Below, piece after piece: positions 1 through 5,892 of a stretch of DNA of 16,610 nt. The notes under the pieces were generated by a model that was not told where the DNA came from, ran no database searches, and saw only the letters and a list, made by a program, of their open reading frames with translations. The stretch lies in NCBI GenBank assembly GCA_964605145.1, contig CAZSBG010000134.1, forward strand, positions 1 to 16,610, given 5' to 3'. Within the stretch, counting starts at the first letter, position 1. Each line of letters opens with the position of its first letter. Origin of the DNA: CAZSBG01 sp964605145. GTDB taxonomy: Bacteria; Zhuqueibacterota; Zhuqueibacteria; Thermofontimicrobiales; Thermofontimicrobiaceae. The translations under genes were made by a program, and so were the position numbers.

Positions 1-196
1 TTGCGATCACATCGCTGACCGAAGAACTTGTGCTCGGCGCAACGCCAATCACGATGTCCTGGTTTGCCGGCGCATCGATGAATGGTGTGGCTGCGCGAAA
101 TGCAAAGTCATTCAGCAACAGTGTTTCGCCTAAATAAAGATCAACCATTTCAGCAGCAGGATCAGCCGCATTGTGAATTACCTGCAGACGAGCTGT
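1..196 (-). repeat. Direct repeat, copy 2 of DUF4397 unit
   Basis: Positions 1-55 are identical to 685-739, and 56-196 remain highly similar to 740-880. The offset is 684 bp (228 codons), so this is an in-frame tandem duplication inside the DUF4397 gene, truncated by the window edge. Confidence 0.9.
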
Positions 197-955
197 GGTG
201 ATCGCCGGAAGTTGCAAAACCTGTCCGTCAGCCAACGCCGCGAATACTCCGAATCCTTCGCCATCCTGATTGTCAGCAGGACTCAAGAACCCTGAAGCAA
301 ACACAAACGCAGCGCCATCAGCCAGACCGGACAATGGAGCGATGAACGTGGCAACTGTCACAGCACCTGAAGAATCTTTCACATCGATAGTGTAATCAGC
401 CGGTGGCACTGAAATATAATCGGTAATGGCAGTGTAAGGCGCGTTGTCCACCAGTGTTGCCACGCCGCGAGCTACAATGTCAACGGTCGGAGCATCGGTT
501 GAACCGTGCATGACAGCAAATTCCACATTGCCTGGTGTCATCGACATTTCCTGTGCCATGGCTTTGACGTAAATATCAAAGCCTGTGCTGATACCGTCCG
601 GATTACCAGCAAAGCTGTTGGGATCGAGCACGCCATTGGCAACTGCGATGTATTTTTCACCAGCTGTTAAATTAAATGTAAAGCTTGCGATCACATCGCT
701 GACCGAAGAACTTGTGCTCGGCGCAACGCCAATCACGATTTCCTGATTGGCAGGCGCATCAATGAACGGTGTGGCTGCGCGAAAAGCAAAGTCATTCAGA
801 AGCAGTGTTTCGCCTAAATAAATATCAACCATTTCAGCAGCAGGATCGGCTGCATTGTGAATAACTTGTAAACGTGCAGTTTCCTGGGCCTGAACTGCTA
901 AAGGCATAAGAGCTAAAACAACGAGAACTAATAACAAATTTCTTAAGTAAGTCAT
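1..955 (-). CDS. Secreted DUF4397 repeat protein, 3' end cut by window edge
   Basis: Reading from ATG 955 there are 318 open codons to the window edge, so the gene is partial at its C-terminus. Residues 1-24 are a Sec signal peptide (MTYLRN, then a Leu/Val-rich core, cleavage probably after VQA). The mature part is tandem DUF4397-type beta modules with the family pattern VIHNAADPAAEMVDIYLG and VMHGSTDAPTVDIVARG. One unit of two modules is 228 residues; the second unit starts at residue 255 and its visible 64 residues are almost identical to residues 27-90. The start is fixed by an AAGGAGGT Shine-Dalgarno at 959-967 and a consensus promoter at 1038-1066. DUF4397 proteins are exported, surface-associated and of unknown function; no enzymatic motif is visible. 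It is not obviously part of the carotenoid pathway, though its promoter closely resembles those of the cluster. Confidence 0.87.
   Translation of the reverse strand, partial: MTYLRNLLLVLVVLALMPLAVQAQETARLQVIHNAADPAAEMVDIYLGETLLLNDFAFRAATPFIDAPANQEIVIGVAPSTSSSVSDVIASFTFNLTAGEKYIAVANGVLDPNSFAGNPDGISTGFDIYVKAMAQEMSMTPGNVEFAVMHGSTDAPTVDIVARGVATLVDNAPYTAITDYISVPPADYTIDVKDSSGAVTVATFIAPLSGLADGAAFVFASGFLSPADNQDGEGFGVFAALADGQVLQLPAITTARLQVIHNAADPAAEMVDLYLGETLLLNDFAFRAATPFIDAPANQDIVIGVAPSTSSSVSDVIA
685..880 (-). repeat. Direct repeat, copy 1 of DUF4397 unit
   Basis: Partner of the repeat at 1-196. It encodes the N-terminal DUF4397 module just after the signal peptide (from about ARLQVIHNAADP). The first 55 bases are identical between copies, suggesting recent duplication or gene conversion. 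Confidence 0.9.
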
Positions 956-958
956 GAC

Positions 959-967
959 GACCTCCTT
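959..967 (-). promoter_or_regulatory. Strong Shine-Dalgarno of DUF4397 gene
   Basis: On the minus strand AAGGAGGT lies a few bases before ATG 955. It is close to a full anti-16S match and decides the start codon, implying high translation. Confidence 0.85.
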
Positions 968-1005
968 ATTTATGAATTTGAAGCATTCCTCAACGCTGAT
1001 TTGAA

Positions 1006-1024
1006 TTAAGCGTTTTAGGCGTTA
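1006..1024 (-). repeat. Degenerate copy of the 19-bp motif in the DUF4397 leader
   Basis: Plus-strand TTAAGCGTTTTAGGCGTTA resembles the reverse complement of the 19-bp motif at about 12 of 17 core positions (AAGCGT..T.GGCG..A). It lies just after the -10 box of the DUF4397 promoter, as the 5844 copy does after its own -10 box. Confidence 0.4.
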
Positions 1025-1037
1025 TTTAATGTGAATT

Positions 1038-1066
1038 AATATACAACAAACAAATCAAAAAGTCAA
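1038..1066 (-). promoter_or_regulatory. Sigma70-type promoter of DUF4397 gene
   Basis: Minus strand TTGACT (1066-1061), a 17-base spacer, then TATATT (1043-1038). Expected start near 1031 gives a leader of about 75 nt. The flanks (TTGACTTTTT, TTGTATATT) match the promoter at 5737-5765 and partly that at 5814-5842. Confidence 0.75.
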
Positions 1067-1082
1067 GCTTTATTTTATTTAA

Positions 1083-1101
1083 TTTCGCTCATATCGCTTA
1101 T
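1083..1101 (+). repeat. 19-bp motif TTTCGCTCATATCGCTTAT
   Basis: Matches the copies at 1237-1255 and 5844-5862 (consensus TTTCGCYCAWWWCGCTTAT); the 13-bp core also occurs inverted at 5773-5785. It sits 17 bases beyond the -35 box of the DUF4397 promoter. Function unknown. Confidence 0.65.
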
Positions 1102-1236
1102 AGATAATGTTAATTATTCTTAAGTAATTGTTATTTAATATTTTCTTAATTTCCTAATGAAGTGCCTAAATATGCTTTTAATTCCCTTTATGAGCTTTTT
1201 GGGCTTTTTATGGCCTTCGAAATTATTCATTTATAT

Positions 1237-1255
1237 TTTCGCCCATTACGCTTAT
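1237..1255 (+). repeat. 19-bp motif TTTCGCCCATTACGCTTAT
   Basis: Third copy of the motif, preceded by TATATT (1232-1237) like the copy at 5844. The upstream stretch 1188-1213 (TATGAGCTTTTT, later CTTTTTATGG) also resembles the sequence upstream of the 5844 copy, so a longer block is related. No plus-strand gene follows. Confidence 0.6.
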
Positions 1256-1575
1256 TTGTAAAATTCGAATCGGTTTTTTGTCAAATAAAAATCCATTGAT
1301 GTTCAATAAAGTTTCACAACCAATTTAACAATCATCCAATTTAATGTACAAAAAATCAGCATGCATAAAGCTCAATTTATCTGCTATTACCTTCGCTCTT
1401 AAATAATAAAAAAGACAAAGACAGCGATTCCTCCAGGTTTAACTTATATTATTTCTAAGCTGAATTTAAACCCGATCAAATGATTTTATTAATTTGATTA
1501 AGAATTATCGTAGACAGAAAGTGTCTAAAATTAGTGGAGTCTCAATTTCAAGGTTAGATTTTTGTGGTAAGTTGG

Positions 1576-1612
1576 AGTCAAATCAAAAAATTATAATTTT
1601 TTTGATCTGACT
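1576..1612. terminator. AT-rich inverted repeat, possible bidirectional terminator
   Basis: AGTCAAATCAAAAAA (1576-1590) pairs with TTTTTTGATCTGACT (1598-1612) at 14 of 15 positions around a 7-base loop. Built-in A and T runs could act as U-tracts in either direction. It lies 220 bp past the stop of the minus-strand regulator gene, so it could end that transcript. The stem is AT-rich, so this is uncertain. Confidence 0.35.
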
Positions 1613-1694
1613 AAGTTAGTGTAGCCAATTTGAAGACTTATCCTAAACGAATTCGTTGGTTTGTAAGTAGAACGTTACTATTTCATATAAATTT

Positions 1695-1743
1695 TTACAA
1701 TATTATTGTAAGATACTGATTCTATACAATTTTCTCCTGTATA
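1695..1743. promoter_or_regulatory. Pair of palindromes, possible operator
   Basis: TTACAATA-T-TATTGTAA (1695-1711) is a perfect 8-bp palindrome. Eleven bases on, TATACA (1723-1728) and TGTATA (1738-1743) form an inverted repeat with a 9-base spacer. TGTATA also occurs across the -10 boxes of the three strong promoters. They lie beyond the 3' end of the CarH-like gene, an odd place for an operator of a known promoter. Confidence 0.3.
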
Positions 1744-1831
1744 TTTTTATCATCTTTTGGTTACGTTCAACTCAAATGTTAAGTTTATATCGATGAACAT
1801 ATCTCTCATTATCCATTTCTTTTTGACGATG

Positions 1832-2713
1832 CTATTTCTTCGTTGTTGTTAAATAGACATCTTCAAATGTTAAAAGTCTTTTTTGAATAGCAGGATGTGA
1901 ATAATCAATTATGTCAAATCCCCGACCACCGACATAAACCTTTGCATTGTTTTCAGCGCTAACGTAACATATCTTATCAAATTCAGCCTGGGTTAAATTC
2001 TCATCCATGACTATGGTGCTGGAAATATACACGCGATTCGGTTGATATTTTTTGAATATTTGTTCAATTTTTAATGAAGGGGTCATTGGGCCACTGTAAT
2101 ATACTTTGTAACCCTGTATTTCCAAAATGTGATCCACCATTTTCAGGGCAAGGTCATGAAATTCTGTGGACATCATCAGGCAAAATGCTGTTCGGTCTTG
2201 CTCTGCCGGCAATTGAATTAATCCCTGCAAGCGAATAAAGCAATCGCGAATGGTTTGCGTCGTGAAGTGTTCTTCTGCCACACTTATGTCACCGCGTTCC
2301 CACAGATCCCCCACATGATACAACACCGGGGTTAGTAACTTGTCGTAGATTTCATAGATAGGGGTTTGCCCCATATACAGCCCATTTAGCACCCGCTGAA
2401 CTGCGTTTCGATCGCATACATGCGCCTGCTCAAAAAGGTAATCAGCCAAATATGCATAATCCTTCTTCAGAATATATGTGCTAACTTGTAAATCCTTTTC
2501 GTTCTCAACCGGGAATAAATTTACCTTTGAGGTTTTTGTTTTATTTTTCGCAAGAAATTTTGCCAGATGATGCGTAGCGAATTTACGATGTCCACCGGGT
2601 GTTTTAACGCATTCAAGCTTACCTTCCTGAGTCCATCGCTTGATCGTTGATACGTTGACATTTAAAATTTTTGCTGCTTCTACACTATTGAAATACTTCA
2701 TGCTGGGCTGCAT
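1832..2713 (-). CDS. carH: CarH/LitR-type MerR-B12 photoreceptor transcriptional regulator
   Basis: Predicted adenosylcobalamin-dependent light sensor and repressor: family members bind promoters as dark tetramers and fall apart when light breaks the Co-C bond. In the 293-residue form, residues 6-45 are a MerR-type helix-turn-helix (NSVEAAKILNVNVSTIKRW, then GGHRKF). Residues about 75-165 are the four-helix B12-cap domain with the W-x9-EH signature (W138, E148-H149, inside GDISVAEEHFTT). Residues about 174-290 are the Rossmann cobalamin domain with E-x-H (E184, H186, predicted lower cobalt ligand), SGPMTPS and VGG (G262-G263). Spacing W to EH equals that of Thermus CarH. ATG 2713 is preferred because GGAG lies 7 bases upstream; the frame stays open to a TTG at 2809, but that start has no ribosome site and adds 32 residues before the HTH. 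Next to carotenoid genes, so the likely regulator of the locus. Residue 139 is Glu where Thermus CarH has His132. Confidence 0.92.
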   Translation of the reverse strand: MQPSMKYFNSVEAAKILNVNVSTIKRWTQEGKLECVKTPGGHRKFATHHLAKFLAKNKTKTSKVNLFPVENEKDLQVSTYILKKDYAYLADYLFEQAHVCDRNAVQRVLNGLYMGQTPIYEIYDKLLTPVLYHVGDLWERGDISVAEEHFTTQTIRDCFIRLQGLIQLPAEQDRTAFCLMMSTEFHDLALKMVDHILEIQGYKVYYSGPMTPSLKIEQIFKKYQPNRVYISSTIVMDENLTQAEFDKICYVSAENNAKVYVGGRGFDIIDYSHPAIQKRLLTFEDVYLTTTKK

Positions 2714-2720
2714 TTTCTTG

Positions 2721-2724
2721 CTCC
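2721..2724 (-). promoter_or_regulatory. Shine-Dalgarno deciding the carH start
   Basis: Minus-strand GGAG (within ACGGAGCAAG) lies 7 bases before ATG 2713. The upstream TTG at 2809 and the internal ATG at 2701 have no comparable site. Confidence 0.6.
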
Positions 2725-2964
2725 GTTCATAATAATCATCAGGACAAATTCTGTCATTTAAGATGAATATGTTGTTGACGTTCAATAAATCAGTATTTTG
2801 GTTCCACAAAATACGTCAAATGAATCCCAAAATCCCATATTCAGAATCCAATTGAGATTCCCCGAATCATCTCCATTGACAGACGTTAACCTTAAGAGAA
2901 ATCGGCTCAATCGCAGGCGAGTGGCATATTGAATATCTCTATTCGTAAATAAATAAGTTTAAAA

Positions 2965-3915
2965 TTAGACATGATTTCTTAACATTAGCTCAATCGGGTG
3001 AGGATTGAGATAATATTGATTTTTTAAATAGTCGACATCGAATTTTCGTGTAAAGTGATTCAAAAGCGTCACAGGCACAATAAGCGGGATGAATCCCCGA
3101 TGATAATTTTCAATGATCGTGAGTAGTTCCTTCTTTTCATCCTTTGAAAGTAGTTTTTTAAAATACCCCATGATATGATGCAATACATTCACATTCTTTT
3201 TCACTGTCGCGTTCAATTTGAGGGCCCGCATCAGTGTGGTCATATATTGATGATGAAGTTCTGACGTTTCCATTTCCTTTACCCTGGCAACCAATCCACC
3301 CAACTCTCGCATTAGAGCAGGGCCGTGCGCCATGATCAACAATTTATGCCGCGTATGAAAATCAACCAGACCTTTCCGGGAACCATCCTCATCAACGAAT
3401 TGCATCCAGCGTTTATACACAAATATCCGCTCGATGAAATTTTCCCTGAGCTTTGCATCGTTCAGCCTGCCATCATCTTCCACCGGCATGTGCGGAAAGT
3501 GGTCCATAAAAGCCCGTGCAAAAATTCCCACTCCTTTTTTCGATGGGACACTATTTTTGTCGTATACTTTTACGCCTCGCATACCGGAACTCGGTGATTT
3601 TGTCTTGAAAATAAATCCACACAGATTTTCCCCTTCAAGCAATTTCAGCCGCTTTTCTGTCCATGTTTTCATCTGATCGGTTTTATCAATTCCGGTACGC
3701 GTGGTAATCAATCTTGGATTTTCCGGCTCACCCACAAGACGCAGTGACTCTCTCGGGATTGTCATGCCGCATTCCACTTCCGGGCACACCGAAACCCAAT
3801 CGACAAATTTTCCCACCTCATCCCTCAAAAAACGATCAAGTTTGTGCCCGCCGTCGTATCGGACATTTTTCCCCAGGAGACAGGTACTTATACCAAGCTT
3901 TGGACGATCATCCAT
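2965..3915 (-). CDS. DUF523-DUF1722 fusion protein (TudS-like / YbgA-like)
   Basis: About 316 residues. Residues 7-160 are DUF523, with GISTCLLGKNVRYDGGHK and CPEVECGMTIPRESLRL; the characterised member TudS is an iron-sulfur 2-thiouracil desulfidase. Residues about 175-316 are DUF1722 (E. coli YbgA-like), with VLHHIMGYFKKLL, EKKELL, PLIVPVTLLNHF and the terminal PIELMLRNHV. YbgA is encoded beside photolyase in E. coli, and such proteins recur near CarH/LitR regulators, consistent with a role in light or photodamage response; the actual reaction is unknown. Visible cysteines are C12, C44, C49 and C99, but the usual SPSCG motif reads SPSSG (Ser110). GGAG at 3926-3929 leaves 1 base before ATG 3924 but 10 before ATG 3915, so 3915 is chosen; the longer form is 319 residues. 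Same strand as carH, with a 251-base gap. Confidence 0.9.
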   Translation of the reverse strand: MDDRPKLGISTCLLGKNVRYDGGHKLDRFLRDEVGKFVDWVSVCPEVECGMTIPRESLRLVGEPENPRLITTRTGIDKTDQMKTWTEKRLKLLEGENLCGFIFKTKSPSSGMRGVKVYDKNSVPSKKGVGIFARAFMDHFPHMPVEDDGRLNDAKLRENFIERIFVYKRWMQFVDEDGSRKGLVDFHTRHKLLIMAHGPALMRELGGLVARVKEMETSELHHQYMTTLMRALKLNATVKKNVNVLHHIMGYFKKLLSKDEKKELLTIIENYHRGFIPLIVPVTLLNHFTRKFDVDYLKNQYYLNPHPIELMLRNHV

Positions 3916-3959
3916 TTTTGTCATTCTCCGAATAATTTTTATGAATCACCATAAATCAT

Positions 3960-4131
3960 CTTAACCTGAATTATTCACAAATTTCAAACAATAGATATTT
4001 AACTTATTGTTATCAATAAAATTAATCAGATATATGAAAATTAACAAAGTTAGATATACTGAATTCGGAATGAAGCACCATTCAGGCAATCTGGATTCCT
4101 TAATGCATTACAATGAATAATCCAGGTTAAG
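3960..4131. repeat. MITE-like inverted repeat pair in intergenic DNA
   Basis: CTTAACCTGAATTATTCA at 3960-3977 recurs inverted at 4114-4131 (minus strand CTTAACCTGGATTATTCA), 17 of 18 positions matching. The arms bound 172 bases of AT-rich noncoding DNA that fills most of the gap between the SDR gene's stop and the DUF523 gene, and includes the latter's candidate promoter. I see no clear target-site duplication and no open reading frame inside. It could be a relic non-autonomous element or a long-range RNA stem. Confidence 0.45.
3988..4016 (-). promoter_or_regulatory. Candidate promoter of DUF523-DUF1722 gene
   Basis: Minus strand TTGATA (4016-4011), 17-base spacer, TATTGT (3993-3988), about 65 bases before the start codon. 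The -35 box overlaps a palindrome TTATTG-N4-CAATAA (4004-4019) that could be an operator. The boxes are imperfect, so confidence is modest. Confidence 0.4.
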
Positions 4132-4135
4132 CGAA

Positions 4136-5602
4136 CTAATCCGATAGATTTTTCCCGAGCTTTTCAGCGGCCTTGCCAATGTTCCGAAGCATTCCGGAAA
4201 AAATGAAATAATGAAGCAGAGAGACAGCGTACCAATACAGAAGTCCTCCCAGACCGATGGGATCATACTCCACGGTCTGATGAATAACGGATCCATTTTC
4301 TCCATCAGGTTCCACATCGAACATGAGCCAGGCTCGGGCCGGGAGCTTCATTTCAGCCAGTAATCGGAGCCGCTTATTCGGTTCAGCCGCCTGCACGCGC
4401 CAAAAATCAATTGCATCACCGATATGTGCATGCTCCGGATCCCTCCTGCCCCGGCGCACACCCACACCTCCCAAAAGCAAATCGAGAAAACCGCGCAAAT
4501 CCCATAACCAATTTGCATAGTACCAGCCGGTATTCCCACCGATTTGTCGGATGGGCTCGAAAGCAAGCTCAGGTTTGACGCTGACGTTAATCGAACGGGA
4601 ATCGATAATTCGGTTTCCGAATCGAATGCCGCCCCAATCTCTGGGCGCATTTCCGGCAGAAGACAGGGCATCGGACCAGCGCGTTTCAGCGAATTCCCTT
4701 TCCTCGTTGCATAGCGCCTGGGTGATGGCATGCTTTACAGTTTTTGGCTTTATGTCAAACACCTGCAAAGCTTTTTTATCACGCACTATGGTCGGATGTT
4801 TGATGCTGTCCACCAATTTTTTACCAATTCGCGCGTATAGCGGTGTCACAAGCCCCAGCCATAAACTCGACAGCCACGGCGTTAAAACCGGCACCGGAAT
4901 CATGATTCGTCTCAATCCCCGCTGCAGGGCGTATTCTTTCATAATGCCCATATAAGACACTTTATTCGCACCGCCGATTTCAAAAATTTCATTTTCATCG
5001 GATTCCATTTCTATTGCTGCAATGAGATAACTCAGCACGTCTTCAATGGCGATGGGTTGCGCTTTCATTCGCACCCAGCGGGGAATAATCATGACGGGCA
5101 ATTTTTCCACCAGCGACCGAATCATTTCAAAAGACAGGCTGCCGGAACCGAGAATAATGGAAGCCCGAAACTCAATCACCTGAATGCCGGATTTTCGCAA
5201 ATATTCAGCCACTTCCAATCGGCTGCTCAAATGATCGGATAATTCCTCATCCGGGTCTGCAAGCCCGCCCAAATAAATGATGCGTTTCACACCGGCAGCT
5301 TTTGCGGCTTCACTGAAATTTTGGGCAGCGATTCGGTCCGGGCCCACAAAACTCCCTTTTGAACCCAGCGAATGGACGAAATAATACGCCGTTTCTATCC
5401 CCTCAAATACACTCTCCAATGAATCCCGCTTTAGAGCATCCCCATAAACGACTTCCGTGTTTTCGTTTACCTTGTATTTCAGGGCTTCGGGCCGTCGGGC
5501 CATGCAGCGCACCTTGAAGTCCTGCTCCTGCAAAACGCGCAAAAGTCTTCCACCGATGTAGCCGGTAGCGCCTGTCAATAATATTGTTGCTTTTTTCTTC
5601 AT
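4136..5602 (-). CDS. NAD(P)-binding SDR-family protein with C-terminal DUF2867
   Basis: 488 residues. Residues 6-20 carry the Rossmann nucleotide-binding motif TGATGYIGG (GxxGxxG at G11, G14, G17), and the first ~250 residues look like an atypical SDR of the NmrA/YbjT type, with FVHSLGS and AAGVKRIIYLGGL. The last ~150 residues (from about WGGIRFGNRIID to RNIGKAAEKLG) match the layout of DUF2867, a SRPBCC-like domain often fused to such SDRs. This is the usual length for the fusion. Substrate unknown; the domain pair suggests an oxidoreductase on a hydrophobic ligand (inference). Related genes occur with photolyase, YbgA-like and CarH/LitR genes in light-response clusters. The start ATG 5602 has no clear Shine-Dalgarno, unlike its neighbours. 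Expressed divergently from the carotenoid operon by the promoter at 5737-5765. Confidence 0.85.
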   Translation of the reverse strand: MKKKATILLTGATGYIGGRLLRVLQEQDFKVRCMARRPEALKYKVNENTEVVYGDALKRDSLESVFEGIETAYYFVHSLGSKGSFVGPDRIAAQNFSEAAKAAGVKRIIYLGGLADPDEELSDHLSSRLEVAEYLRKSGIQVIEFRASIILGSGSLSFEMIRSLVEKLPVMIIPRWVRMKAQPIAIEDVLSYLIAAIEMESDENEIFEIGGANKVSYMGIMKEYALQRGLRRIMIPVPVLTPWLSSLWLGLVTPLYARIGKKLVDSIKHPTIVRDKKALQVFDIKPKTVKHAITQALCNEEREFAETRWSDALSSAGNAPRDWGGIRFGNRIIDSRSINVSVKPELAFEPIRQIGGNTGWYYANWLWDLRGFLDLLLGGVGVRRGRRDPEHAHIGDAIDFWRVQAAEPNKRLRLLAEMKLPARAWLMFDVEPDGENGSVIHQTVEYDPIGLGGLLYWYAVSLLHYFIFSGMLRNIGKAAEKLGKNLSD

Positions 5603-5736
5603 TATTATTACATTGTTAATAAAATGCCATTTCGTTTATGAGTAAAACAGTTTTGATGGGGGTCATTAAGGAATGAAAAGTAATAGTCCATTTTTCCATT
5701 CTACTCCTGGATTATCTGTCATTTTTATGTTGAATA

Positions 5737-5765
5737 AATATACAAAATTAAAATGAAAAAGTCAA
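5737..5765 (-). promoter_or_regulatory. Sigma70-type promoter of SDR-DUF2867 gene
   Basis: Minus strand TTGACT (5765-5760), 17-base spacer, TATATT (5742-5737). Start expected near 5730, leaving a leader of about 125 nt. The stretch CTTGACTTTTT before the spacer is the same as at 1061-1066. Confidence 0.72.
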
Positions 5766-5772
5766 GCTTTTT

Positions 5773-5785
5773 AAGCGATATGAGC
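5773..5785 (-). repeat. Inverted 13-bp core of the 19-bp motif
   Basis: Plus-strand AAGCGATATGAGC is the exact reverse complement of GCTCATATCGCTT in the 1083-1101 copy. It lies just upstream of the -35 box of the minus-strand promoter and 28 bases before that of the plus-strand promoter. Confidence 0.55.
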
Positions 5786-5813
5786 TTTTTTTATTTTTTT
5801 TGCCAGATTTTAC

Positions 5814-5842
5814 TTGACTTTTATGGTTATTAGTTGTATATT
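5814..5842 (+). promoter_or_regulatory. Sigma70-type promoter of first carotenoid operon
   Basis: TTGACT (5814-5819), 17-base spacer, TATATT (5837-5842). Start expected near 5849, so the 19-bp motif at 5844-5862 covers the start site. Leader of about 45 nt before ATG 5893. Back-to-back with the 5737-5765 promoter, so the pair could share one regulator; the nearby CarH-like protein is the obvious candidate (inference). Confidence 0.75.
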
Positions 5843-5843
5843 A

Positions 5844-5862
5844 TTTCGCTCAATACGCTTAT
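5844..5862 (+). repeat. 19-bp motif TTTCGCTCAATACGCTTAT at operon start site
   Basis: Copy of the motif found at 1083 and 1237. Position immediately after the -10 box suits an operator or an early-leader element. Confidence 0.65.
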
Positions 5863-5892
5863 TGTTAAGTAAATTGATTAGGACTTAATAAA

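Larger units (their letters stand above)
956..1831. other. AT-rich intergenic region between two minus-strand genes
   Basis: These 876 bases hold no credible gene. I see the promoter and leader of the DUF4397 gene (956-1066), 19-bp motif copies at 1083 and 1237 with a degenerate copy at 1006, an AT-rich inverted repeat at 1576-1612, a 12-bp palindrome AACGAATTCGTT at 1646-1657, and two further palindromes at 1695-1743. The stretch 1256-1575 has no structure I can name, except a short inverted repeat AGACA/TGTCT at 1512-1526. Confidence 0.6.

Noticed and set aside
956..1831. Possible tRNA, small RNA or CRISPR array in the AT-rich gap
   Set aside because: No cloverleaf, no evenly spaced identical repeats; motif copies are few and irregularly spaced.
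2714..2809. N-terminal extension of the CarH-like protein from a TTG at 2809
   Set aside because: No ribosome site, non-family sequence before the HTH, and a good GGAG site before ATG 2713.
2856..2868. Hairpin GATTC-CCC-GAATC after the DUF523 gene as a terminator
   Set aside because: Only a 5-bp stem and no T-tract in the direction of transcription.
4348..4731. Second-frame reading frame within the SDR-DUF2867 gene
   Set aside because: The SDR-DUF2867 frame has clear domain structure over the whole stretch; the other frame has none.
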